Part shown: positions 1 to 8,456 of the stretch, one piece after another
Layout: each line of letters opens with the position of its first letter
Position numbering within the stretch: position 1 is the stretch's first letter
Source of the DNA: Podochytrium sp. JEL0797
Lineage: Eukaryota; Chytridiomycota; Chytridiomycetes; Chytridiales; Chytriomycetaceae
DNA length: 19,904 nucleotides
Assembly (NCBI GenBank): GCA_027596195.1
Contig: JADGJG010000439.1
Coordinates: forward strand, 1-19,904
Direction: 5' to 3'
Translations under genes and position numbers: made by a program
The notes under the pieces: model-generated
The model's input: only the letters and a program-made list of their open reading frames with translations
Database searches by the model: none
Told to the model about the DNA's origin: nothing

Positions 1-2
1 CT

Positions 3-39
3 GCGCCGGGGGGCCGTGCCCCCGCCCCCCCCCCGGCGC
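3..39. repeat. GC-rich inverted repeat inside the thioredoxin intron
   Basis: Bases 3-13 (GCGCCGGGGGG) are the exact reverse complement of 29-39, an 11-bp G+C-only stem with a 15-base loop. The whole stretch 1-78 is almost pure G and C with runs of up to ten C. It lies inside the first intron of the thioredoxin gene and differs sharply in composition from everything else here. It may be intronic low-complexity sequence or a sequence-edge artefact. Confidence 0.7.
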
Positions 40-120
40 TGCGCTCGGCCGCGCCGTGCGCCCCCCCGGCGGCGGGGGTGAGTAGAGGCGAGGTTTCGAT
101 GGTTTCCAAGAATCACTCAC

Positions 121-281
121 TCTGCATAGAAATCAACCAGGACGGGTGTCGAGCCGGCTTCCTTCAAGGTTTTGGTAAAGTCAGCATCGCCTCGTTCAAC
201 AATGGTTCCAAGGAGAGACGCATTCGGAGCAGAGAAGCGGGGTGCCGAGGTGCTGAATGTGCGGAGAGCCGTGCGGAACAT
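121..281 (-). CDS. TRX: Mitochondrial thioredoxin, first exon only (partial)
   Basis: Reading leftwards from an ATG at 281, the exon encodes 53 residues plus two bases. It starts with a typical matrix-targeting presequence (MFRTALRTFSTSAPRF: Arg, Ser and Thr, no acids). It then enters a thioredoxin fold: a helix with DADFTKTL followed by the beta strand TPVLVDFYAE, the sequence that in thioredoxins directly precedes the WCGPC redox site. The exon stops at a strong donor (GA, then GTGAGT at 120), so the active-site exon should lie beyond the left edge. The intron reaches position 1, where the minus strand reads GCGCAG, a possible acceptor exactly at the edge. Thioredoxins reduce protein disulfides, here presumably in the mitochondrial matrix. 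The WCGPC motif itself is not visible, so the call rests on presequence, fold and splice position. The gene lies 87 bp downstream of the stop of gene A on the same strand. Confidence 0.8.
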
Positions 282-356
282 GATTTGGCGAAACTTTCTT
301 TTTCCTCTCTCTCACTCCTCCTTTTCTCTCTTTTCTCTATCTCATTTTACTCACAA

Positions 357-362
357 TTTATT
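357..362 (-). terminator. Polyadenylation-like signal for gene A
   Basis: AATAAA on the minus strand, six bases past the stop codon of gene A. The remaining 75 bases up to the thioredoxin ATG are a polypyrimidine stretch as read on the plus strand, and must hold both the 3' end of gene A and the promoter of the thioredoxin gene. Confidence 0.4.
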
Positions 363-368
363 TTTGCT

Positions 369-3300
369 TCACCCCGTCAAGTGCTTCAAACTCTCTGCAA
401 TCACGCGATCCACTTCCACATCACTCTCAACACGTCTCCTCTTGGCTGACCCAGCCCCACTCCTCTCCACCTGCCTACCCGCAACCACCTCTGCCACACC
501 CGCACTCCCACCCCCCAAACTCACTCCCGCACATTTACTCGCATGATACCGCAACCGATACCCACTCGGCGACTCAAACCCGCCACACGGACACCGCAAC
601 ACTTGATCCCTCGGATCCCGCACAACAACCGTTTGGTACGTGTGGTTTAGGAACGTGACTTTGCATTCGGACGCGTGGAAACACCATTGGTGCACTGACA
701 TTTGGTTCTTGTTGGGGAAGAGTTTCGCGCAGGTGGCGACGGGACAAGCCACGTGATTGTCTTTTTTGGTCGGGGTGGAGGTTGTGGAGGAACTCGTGCT
801 GGTGGGGTCGTGTGGGGGGTTGGCGGGGGGTGAGTTGAGGAAGGCGAGGTCGGTGCTGCTGCTGGCGGCAAGGGAGTCTGTGACGGTAGAAGATTCGGAT
901 GGGATGCCATGGAGACTTTCGGGATTTCCCCCGTTCACGTTGTTGTTGTCCCCGAGCCGCATCAAGTCATCGAGACGGGTCATCGCGCCACTACCTCCGC
1001 CATCGTGTTCCAAAATCCCCATGCTACTCGTGCCACCATTCAACTCGAGCGTAGTCTCTTGCTCATCTTGCTCCGCCGCAGCCGCCTCAAAGTTGAACAA
1101 CGCGTCCTCCTCATCCTCAGTCGCATTCTGATCTTCCATCTCACCAACCCGAACCCCCCCACCTTCACCCATCACTACATCCTCTTGATTCCCCCCGACA
1201 GCGTTCCAAAACGCTTCTTCCTCCTTCCACGAAACCCCCACGGGATTCTGCTTCTTCACAACCAAACCCACTCCATCCCCTTCTCCAACACCAAAACCCC
1301 CCACACCCGCACCACCTCCCGCTTCCACAACCACATCACCCAATTCCACCTCCTCCTTCTTCACCCCACTCGGCCCCTGCCCCTCCCCCGCACCACCCGC
1401 AACAACCTTCCCAACCCTCCCCCGACTCTTGACCTCAAACTTTTCAATCCTCTCCACAAACAATCCCCAAAGCGCCCTCGGCACACATGTCACAAGACTC
1501 CGCCCCACACTCTTCCCAAACCGCGGCTTCATCACAACCTGCGCGATCCGATGCTTCTCCTTGAACTGAAACACGCACTGCGAGTGTCGTTTGGTGGATT
1601 GGAGGGTTGGGAAATGGAGGGACACGAGGTCCACCCAGGGGAGGTATCCGAGCGTGTTGGGTGTGCCGTCGGGGAGGTGTGTGGGTGTGATGGATTCGGG
1701 AGTGATGTTGGGGTTCGGGAGGAGTGGGGATGCTGAGGTGGTTGTGGCGGCGGCGGCGGCGGGGAGTGGGGTTGTGGGGCGGGAGGAGGCGGTGGAGGTG
1801 AGGTCTTGGGGTGCGAGGAAGGGGGAGGAGGGGAAGGAGGGTTGGTGGGGGACGGGTTGGAGGAGGGGGTGGATGGGGGAGTTGTTGGTGGTGGTTGGGG
1901 CACCGGAGAGGTCGAAAGAAGGTGGGGTGGAGGTTCCTCCTACTGCGATGGCTGGTGTAGGATGGCCGCTGCCGGTTGCTTCTGGGGTCGTTGCGGTGGA
2001 GGTGATGGGCTGTTCGGATGCCATGAGAGCGTCGAGTTGCTGAGGTTGGGGCAGAGTCGCTTGTTGCTGCTGCTGTTGTTGTAGTTGCTGCTGCTGCTGC
2101 TGTTGTTGTTGTTGCTGGTACGGATAAGAATGCGTGTGGTGGTGTTGAGGATGGTGCACCACCACAGCGCCTGGTTTCAAGACTCCATCGCACTTGTCGG
2201 CGTGTTGTCGCAGACCATTCCAGTTCTCAAACGTGACGCGACCACACGGGCAGTGAATCAATTTGTCCACGGGGTTCCGCTGAATCTGGGTGGGTGTTTT
2301 TTGGTGCTGAAATGTGACGGAAGATTCGGTGGCGTGGTATGACCATTTGTGGTTGTACATAGCGCGTTTGTTGGCGAAGCTCTGCGGGCAGGATTCGACG
2401 GTGCATTTGAAGGGGAGGGGTTGTGGTGGTGGCAGGGGGACTGAAGGGGGCGTGGAGGAAGACGAAGAGGGTGGGAGGAGGGCGAGGGAGGGTGTGGGAG
2501 TCGCTGGGGCCGGGTTTGCAGGGCGTTTCGAGCGGGCGGCCAGGGTTTTTTCGACGGCCGCAACGGCGTCCATTTCGGGGTCCGACTTTTTGCACTCTTT
2601 GACGTGGATTCCGAAAGTGGCTGTTGTTTTGAGGCGCGCACTGCACCAGGGACACGTGAGGAAGCCGTCGGGTTCTCGTGTGACGACTGGGTGATGGGGT
2701 CAGTACGATAAGGGAACAAGCAAGAGAGGGGCAGTACCCCTTGGAGCAGCAGCTTCGTTGGCAAACAGGATGCGCACGTCGCCGTGGAAATCGTACTTGT
2801 GCTTGCTCAGGGCGACGCGCGAGGCAAGGCCAGGCGCGGCATTGCCAAAGCACCCCTGCAGACCACACAGTACCTTTGGAGGAGTAGTAGTAGTTGTGAT
2901 TGCAGTAGTTGGGTCGTCATTGGCAGATGCTGCTGAAGGGGCAAAGGCGGGAGGTGGTAAAGAGGCCTCCCCGCGCTGCAGAAAGGCCAGCAGCTCGTCC
3001 TCGAGCACGCCCAGACCGGCCTCGACGCCGCGAAGCAGGGCCACGCGTCGCCTCAGGGCGACTGTTTCGAGAACCAGGCGCGCATTCGCGGCCCTGAGAC
3101 GCACGCCCTCTTCGGCGCATTCGGCGCAGAAGGCGAAGCGCGGGTCTTTGTCGTCGTCGCCGTGGTCGTGGCCGTCTTCTTCGTCTGGTGCGTGGCCCTC
3201 GTCGCCTGGTTGTTCGCCGTCTTCGCCTGGTGCCGCGCCTGGTGCCTCGTCAAGTGCGTCATTGGCGTGGTCGTGCTCATCGATGTGTCCACCTGGTGCC

Positions 3301-3539
3301 TCGTCCAGGAGCATTGCATCGTGCTCTCCTAGCGCAAGTGCCGGTGCATCGCCATCGCCCAGCTGGAGTGCGTCATTGCCTGGTTCGCCTGCTTCGCCTG
3401 GGAAAGCAATGTCCCCCGCCTCGCTCGAAAGAAGCCCAGGGGCCGCGGGTGTCCGGACAAGTCCCGAAATGTCTCCCGACTCGCCTACCCGCCCCGTCAA
3501 CTCCAGAGACGAGGAGTCGCCTTCTCTGATGACGTTCAT
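369..3539 (-). CDS. Protein A: three bipartite zinc-finger modules, coiled coil, polyQ (unrecognised family)
   Basis: Two exons, 3539-2738 and 2686-369, joined across a 51-nt intron (GTACTG donor, CTGAC branch site, CACCCAG acceptor, phase 1), give 1039 residues. Order: acidic, Gly/Pro/Asp-rich N-terminus to about 130; predicted coiled coil about 144-188; zinc module 1 (C225, C230, H247, H252, then C279, C282, H295, C299); zinc module 2 (C362, C367, H380, H385, then C413, C415, H429, C433); polyQ 458-476; a domain shared with protein B at about 616-684; zinc module 3 (C915, C920, H933, H938, then C966, C968, H982, C986); and a basic KRRR cluster near 1016. Modules 2 and 3 have identical spacing: C-x4-C-x12-H-x4-H, 27 residues, C-x-C-x13-H-x3-C. 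The intron cuts module 1 in two, which supports the splice model. A nuclear, nucleic-acid-binding role is inferred; I do not recognise the family. It lacks the C-terminal module of B, C and D. Confidence 0.75.
2061..2117 (-). repeat. Polyglutamine tract of protein A
   Basis: Eleven Gln, one Leu and seven Gln (residues 458-476), encoded by a mix of CAG and CAA triplets. It follows a His-rich stretch and sits between zinc module 2 and the central domain. The CAG/CAA interruptions would limit slippage. Confidence 0.9.
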
Positions 3540-4460
3540 TTGAAAAAATTAGAAAAATGAAGAATAGAAAAAAATGAAGAAAAATGATTGACTTTTTTTT
3601 TGTTCCCAATCTCTGCCCCTTTGTTCCCTTTCCCCTTCGCCTGCCTCCCGTCTGCATCAACCCCAATTGAACGCCGCCATCACCCAACTGAATGTTGCTG
3701 TCCCCCAACTTTCAACTCACCCCGCCAAACACCCACCTCTTACGGCAAATCCCCACCGCCACACCCCGTTGACCCGCCTCGAAAGCCTCCCCTTCACGGT
3801 ACTCGTCCAGCAGCGTGGATAGGGTCCTGTTACACTGGATCTGAAATGGGAAAAACGATCGCCAGCCGTGCCCATCGTGTTGCCATCGTCTCGCCTTCGA
3901 TTCGATTTCCACAAACAGCATTCCGCCACAACTGTTTCTTCACCCCGAACCACGGCCACAACCTCTCGAATCGTGAATCTCAAATCTCTGTAACCGCGGT
4001 GGGTATTAAAGATACCTTCAGAACACCATTTGAGCCCCGTTCTCGCCCCTTGAATCATCTTGCAATCACTGCACTTTACATCGCCGAAGCGGTCCTTCCC
4101 TCTTTGTTTGATAATCAAACGCGTGACTTGTCGTTGTAAATTTGGATAAACCCTTGTTGCTTTCCGTCAATTCATTACAAAAAACTATTCGTCTCCCATC
4201 AGACTTTCATTTCCTAGAAAGGCGTGCTTAGCGTATTCCTGAGATCGATATCAATACAGAACTGCAAGTAAATAATTTTGAAAAACAGGACCCTTTCACG
4301 TTTGAAAAAATCAGATTTTTTTTACAAGTGTGTAAGTGAATGGGTGGGCGTGTGTGTATGTTTTAAATAGTGATGAATCAAACTCGAATTAAATTTTCGC
4401 CCGTGCGTGGATCACTTATGTGTGATAACAAAATTGGGATCTGTTTTTTTTAACGCAGCC
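3540..4460. other. Divergent intergenic region between A and the SH3 gene
   Basis: This 921-bp stretch separates the start codons of two divergent genes. 3540-3610 is A/T-rich and would be the 5' leader of gene A. 4140-4460 is A/T-rich with T runs and would hold the promoter of the SH3 gene; TTTAACGCAG just before the ATG at 4461 could be a 5'-UTR intron acceptor. The middle (3712-4139) has open frames on both strands with coding-like composition, listed separately. No RNA gene was recognised. Confidence 0.5.
3712..4139 (-). other. Unassigned coding-like stretch, possibly a small gene or gene remnant
   Basis: Two minus-strand frames look protein-like in succession. The first, from about 4160 to 3990, contains KCSDCKMIQ and KWCSEG (three Cys, C-x2-C-x11-C). 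A second, shifted frame at 3921-3712 contains RRWQHDGHGWRSFFPF followed by LLDEYREGEAFEAG. The W...GW...F...LLDEY pattern loosely resembles a WWE domain, but the spacing is off. I could not join the frames with acceptable splice sites in phase. It could be a frameshifted remnant, a gene with unseen introns, or chance. A GTGAGT donor-like site at 3716 could also join the first frame to position 3528 of gene A in phase 2, making it an upstream exon. Confidence 0.25.
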
Positions 4461-6324
4461 ATGTCCGTTTCTGCGGCGACCACGACTTTGTCAGCGGCAG
4501 CCCCACCGCTACGACCAATGACGACTACCGCTCCGCTGCCACCACCCGCAGTCACAACTTCCCCTTCGACATCTGCATCTGCGTCTGATATGGTGCCAAC
4601 CGCAGCACCCACAACCAGTTCGAGTGACCCTTCCGCTCCTGCCACTACCAGCAGTACCACTACCACTACTAGCATTCCTCCTGCTTCGGCCTCATTGCCC
4701 ATTATCGACCCGTTGCCGCTTGCCTCAACATCCATTGCCTCATTCTCAGTTCCCTCATCAGCACCCGCCATGCTTCTCCCCGTTTCAACCAACGACGCCA
4801 ACGGCGTCTCACCGCCTCTCCTCGCGGGCCTCATTGGCGGCGGCATCGCAATTGTCCTCGCCGCACTCGCCGTGGCGTGTTTCTGCTTCAAGCGTGAAGC
4901 CCGCAAAAAGACAAACAAGGAAATGTCCATCCAATTTCTCGAAACATCTGCCACGGCTCAGAAACCGCGTTCTACTCCCAGACCTGTTGCTGCTCCTTCT
5001 GCGGTGTCGGTTTCGGAGACGGACCAGTTTTTGATGGCGAATCCTGTCCGCAAAAACACGCACAATTCCATCATGTACAATTACGAACATCCGGCTTCTG
5101 TTTATCAGACTCAGCAGCAGCAGATGGTGCAGCAGGCTCACCCGCTGCAGCAGCAGCAGTTTGCATCGCTTCCTCACCAGCACGCCGCGTCCCCGCCCAT
5201 GCCTGTCGCGAGTTCAGAATGGAGAGTCGTATATCCGCATGTTTCATCGCATGAGGATGAATTGGCGTTGCATCCTGGCGATTTGATTGTGTTGACACAC
5301 CAGGTGGGCTGTTTTTTTTTTGGTTCCGTCTCTGGGACGATCGAAGGCTTACCCCAATTTTTAGTACCCCGACGGCTGGGGATTCGGATTCAACCGTTAT
5401 ACAAACCAACAAGGCGCGTTCCCACTGACCTGTCTCGCCAAAGAACAACCCACCCCACCACCACCACCTCCTACCCCCACCGCCCTTCCACGACTCCCCT
5501 CCACCACCGCCTCCTCCATCTCCTCCTCCCCGCGCCTGAACCCCAAAATGTCGTTCAAATCCGTCTCGAGCGATTCAAATACTGCGGGACAGTATCAGCC
5601 CGCGTTTCAGTTGGGAAGAGTATACGACGTGCGAGACAACTTTCACCCAGAGTTGTCGGATGAACTGTTGTTGCGGATCGGAGACCGCGTGGAGCTGTTG
5701 AAATTCTTTGCGGATGGGTGGGCGCATGGAAAGGTTGTGCCCCGCGGAAACGGCGTAGGTGCAGTGGGAACTTTCCCGTTAGAATGTATCGGAAAACCAC
5801 GCGTCGATAACAAAAAGTATGCGGCGAGGGTATCTTCGTTTCACGAGTCTTTTGAACGGACGGTGGAAGGGGGGTATATTGCTCCTGTCCTGTTGAAGGA
5901 GAGGAGGGGGAGTGAAAAGAGTGGGAGGAGTGGGAGTTCGGTGGTGGTGTTGCAGAATCAGTATGGAGGGTTTACGGAGAATGCGGGGAATTTGGTGAAA
6001 CCTTCGAGTATTGGGGGTGGTGGTGGTGGTGGGACTGGGATGACGCGGTCGCCATTGGGGAAGAAACGAAACAGCAGTATTCAAGCGGGGTCACTTACGA
6101 GATCGCTTGGGAGGGAGGAGAGGGACAGTTTGTTGATGCAGTCGAGCGGGTCTCGGTGTCGTGTTGTCAAGAATTTCAAACCGCAGCTTGTGGATGAGAT
6201 TGAGCTTTATGTGGGGGATGTGGTGGTGGTCGGGAAAAGGTTTGACGATGATTGGGCGTTTGGGGTCAATGTGACGAGTGGGATGGAAGGAATTTTCCCT
6301 ATTGCGTCCGTTTCGTTGGGTTGA
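4461..6324 (+). CDS. Single-pass membrane protein with three cytoplasmic SH3 domains
   Basis: Exons 4461-5303 and 5365-6324 around a 61-nt intron (GTGGGC donor, TTTTTAG acceptor, phase 0) give 600 residues. The N-terminal part (about 1-115) is Ser/Thr/Pro-rich and lacks a classic signal peptide. A membrane helix at about 119-143 (LLAGLIGGGIAIVLAALAVA) is followed by KREARKK, placing the N-terminus outside. The cytoplasmic part has Gln-rich linkers and three SH3 domains: about 253-308 (HEDELALHPGDLI, then DGWGFG and GAFPLTCL), 365-426 (LSDELLLRIGDRVEL, ADGWAHG, GTFPLECI) and 544-600 (LVDEIELYVGDVV, DDDWAFG, GIFPIASV). The intron falls inside the first SH3 domain and splicing restores it. SH3 domains bind proline-rich peptides, so a scaffold linking the cell surface to actin or MAP-kinase signalling, in the manner of yeast Sho1 or Fus1, is plausible but inferred. 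The ATG at 4461 is the first in frame after an upstream GTG. Confidence 0.85.
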
Positions 6325-6664
6325 CTGGGGGATGATCGTTTTTTTCCTCATTTTTCTTGTTCATTTTCTTTTTTGCTCCATTCAAATCAAAGGCGTATTA
6401 TTTTTGCTACTTTTACGTTATCGGATGCAGCAGATGGAGAAGGGGGTGAGTCGTCGCGTCATTTCTTCGGTGATTAAATTCAGAATAATTCTGTTTTTGT
6501 TTCAGTGATCAAATTTCAGGATAATTAATACGGCAGACACCCAACTCATTTAGAAAATCAGTTTCGGGTCTGTTTCCAAATCGAAATTGAAAACGCGTTG
6601 TGTTTTTTCAGTTTCAGTTTCTTGGGGGTTGAAACTTGGAAATTAATACCGCGAAACGAGGGGA
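6325..6664 (+). other. Intergenic region between the two membrane-protein genes
   Basis: This 340-bp A/T-rich stretch contains the 3' end of the SH3 gene and the promoter of the next gene. It includes several TTTCAG motifs, a GTGAGT donor-like site at 6447, an imperfect tandem repeat (listed separately), and AACGCGTT at 6593, which contains the ACGCGT core of the fungal MCB cell-cycle element. No ORF here resembles a gene. A 5'-UTR intron running from 6447 to one of the TTTCAG acceptors is possible. Confidence 0.5.
6470..6526 (+). repeat. Imperfect 21/22-bp direct repeat
   Basis: 6470-6490 (GTGATTAAATTCAGAATAAT plus T) and 6505-6526 (GTGATCAAATTTCAGGATAA plus TT) match at all but two substitutions and one single-base insertion. 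Each unit carries a TTCAG acceptor-like motif. The repeats lie in the promoter region of the GST-like membrane protein. Confidence 0.6.
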
Positions 6665-8365
6665 ATGAAGTTGACACTTGTCGCTGCAGTTGCGTCCACG
6701 TTCCTGGCTACTGCACCCGTTGTCCTGTCGCAAGGATTGATTATTCTGCCAACGGCGTTGCAGACGCAACTCAACTCGATTCTGGCGGCCACGACTCAGC
6801 CTCCCAATCCAGTCGCCACTGTTGCACCTGTTCAACAGCCACAACAGCCTCAAGACACCTCTCCGGTGACCTCTGCACCTGCAGGACCCGATCCCGGGGT
6901 GGTGGTTCCCGATCCAACTGTGGCGGTCGCAACTTCAAACACTTCTACCACCACTGGTGCCTCTACTACAGTTGCTACAACTACAACTACTACTGCCAAA
7001 CCTACCTCTGGTTCAACTTCTACCCCGTTCTTCCCAGGTGCGGAGACATCGACGACCGCTTCGACTTCCGGCAGTGCTACATCCGCCAACGCGGGGAACG
7101 GCAAAACCGTTACAGGAATCAGTCTACCCACCATCCTGTACGCTCTGGTCGGGTTGTGTGTCCTCGCGGCACTTATTCTCGCCGTCTTTTGCGTCAAGAG
7201 GCGATCAGCAGCTGCGAGGAAGAAGCTCAACCACACTTCTTTCAACGTGTTTCACCAGCAAGTCACCCCAGCCACCTTGTCGCGCACTTCGCTTGATATG
7301 CTAGGTGAAAAAGTTGCGTCGGATGAAAAGTCGCGCGTGACTCCCACGCGTCAGTCGCCTCCCCCTCTTGCCGCAGCGTACCACGCGAAGTCGGAATACT
7401 ACCCCGAGGTTACTCAACCTATTACGGTTATCCCCGTCCACGACAGCCAGGCCACCCCACGTTCCAGCATCCGCACCAAGTTCAGCGCCAACGGCGGCGG
7501 CAGCGGAGGCACGAGCCCCACCAAGCGACACTCGGACATTCCCGCGAGTCCTCGGGTCCAAGAAACGTACCATGAGATGCAAGCCACGACGGCGCTTTCC
7601 GTCGTTTCCATGAGTGCGAATAGTCGTGCCGTTGCGACTGCGAGCTTGTATTCTGAAGCGTCGCCGCAAGAGGTGGACGTGGATTCGGAGGAGGACGAGG
7701 AACACCAAATGCAAGTCTCCCAAACGCGTCGATACCGCGAATCCGCTGTCGCGTCTCCAATTCCTTCGGCACTCGTCCCCACGGCGTTCTACCACCCTCC
7801 AGAAGGCACCAGCAGCACGAATAGTCGTCGTGGCCGCAGTGACTCCGCATCCACCCCGTCCACGCACCACCTCGCGCAAGCCAAGCAATACAACCAAGTG
7901 TTTGCAATCCTCCTGCGTCTCCTTAACGACCTCGGCACCGAAGTGACCAACAAGACTGGGCTCGCGCACATGTATGATTCAGTGAGTGGGAACCATCGAC
8001 ACCAACAGGCGCACAAGAATCAGACGCTGTTTTCGAAAATTAGTCGGCATGAGGTGGAGGGCAAGTTGGGGTTGATTCGGGCCAAACTGCAAGGGCTTTG
8101 TATGGATATGTTTGATGCTTCTGCGATTCCCGGGGTGATGGCGCAGATTGAGGGACAGTATCGTCAAAAGTTGGCGTTTTTGAATGATGGGGATTTGGCG
8201 GATGGGAGAGAGTTTTGGGAGGAGGGGAGGTTTGGGGTGGCGGATGTGTATGCGTATGTGATTTTATCGTGGTCGAAGCAGTTGGGGATTGAGTTGGAGG
8301 ATTATCCGAACGTGAAGAGTTATTTGGATGGGATTATTTTGTTTTCAGTTTTAGAGGATGTTTAA
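6665..8365 (+). CDS. Type I membrane protein with Ser/Thr-rich ectodomain and cytoplasmic GST C-terminal-like domain
   Basis: Single exon, 566 residues. A signal peptide (about 1-22, MKLTLVAAVASTFLATAP, then VVLSQ) precedes a Thr/Ser/Pro-rich, probably O-glycosylated region to about 150. A membrane helix spans about 154-177 (LPTILYALVGLCVLAALILA), followed by KRRSAAARKK. The cytoplasmic linker is Ser-rich with an acidic patch (DSEEDEEH). The last 160 residues look like the all-helical C-terminal domain of glutathione transferases: RQKLAFL, EGRFGVADVYAYVILSW (GST N-capping position and hydrophobic staple), then LEDYPNVKSYLDGI. The thioredoxin-like N-terminal half of GST, with the glutathione site, is absent, so catalysis is unlikely and a binding role is more plausible. 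Architecture and position suggest a partner or relative of the upstream SH3 membrane protein: both pair a membrane helix with an AALxxAxFCxKR segment. Confidence in the GST fold is moderate. Confidence 0.8.
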   Translation: MKLTLVAAVASTFLATAPVVLSQGLIILPTALQTQLNSILAATTQPPNPVATVAPVQQPQQPQDTSPVTSAPAGPDPGVVVPDPTVAVATSNTSTTTGASTTVATTTTTTAKPTSGSTSTPFFPGAETSTTASTSGSATSANAGNGKTVTGISLPTILYALVGLCVLAALILAVFCVKRRSAAARKKLNHTSFNVFHQQVTPATLSRTSLDMLGEKVASDEKSRVTPTRQSPPPLAAAYHAKSEYYPEVTQPITVIPVHDSQATPRSSIRTKFSANGGGSGGTSPTKRHSDIPASPRVQETYHEMQATTALSVVSMSANSRAVATASLYSEASPQEVDVDSEEDEEHQMQVSQTRRYRESAVASPIPSALVPTAFYHPPEGTSSTNSRRGRSDSASTPSTHHLAQAKQYNQVFAILLRLLNDLGTEVTNKTGLAHMYDSVSGNHRHQQAHKNQTLFSKISRHEVEGKLGLIRAKLQGLCMDMFDASAIPGVMAQIEGQYRQKLAFLNDGDLADGREFWEEGRFGVADVYAYVILSWSKQLGIELEDYPNVKSYLDGIILFSVLEDV

Positions 8366-8407
8366 AAGAAGAAATAGAATGTGTAATTATTTTTCGCGTT
8401 ACTATTA

Positions 8408-8413
8408 AATAAA
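8408..8413 (+). terminator. Polyadenylation-like signal of the GST-like gene
   Basis: AATAAA 42 bases past the stop codon at 8365, in an A/T-rich 3' flank. The next gene starts only 44 bases later, at 8457. Confidence 0.5.
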
Positions 8414-8456
8414 AGGAATATGGGGAAACATTCCTCGGCGCAGAAAATCTCCCAAA

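Noticed and set aside
909..1736. Long plus-strand frame opposite gene A.
   Set aside because: Biased His/Pro/Leu composition typical of the antisense of a Gly/Val-rich coding region; gene A explains the stretch.
3588..4139. Plus-strand open frame of 183 codons.
   Set aside because: Low-complexity Pro/Ser/Phe content with no domain-like segments; looks like the complement of a more protein-like minus frame.
7974..8014. GTGAGT...CAACAG at 7982-8013 as an intron in the GST-like gene.
   Set aside because: Only 32 nt, well below the minimum seen here, and the unspliced frame is continuous.
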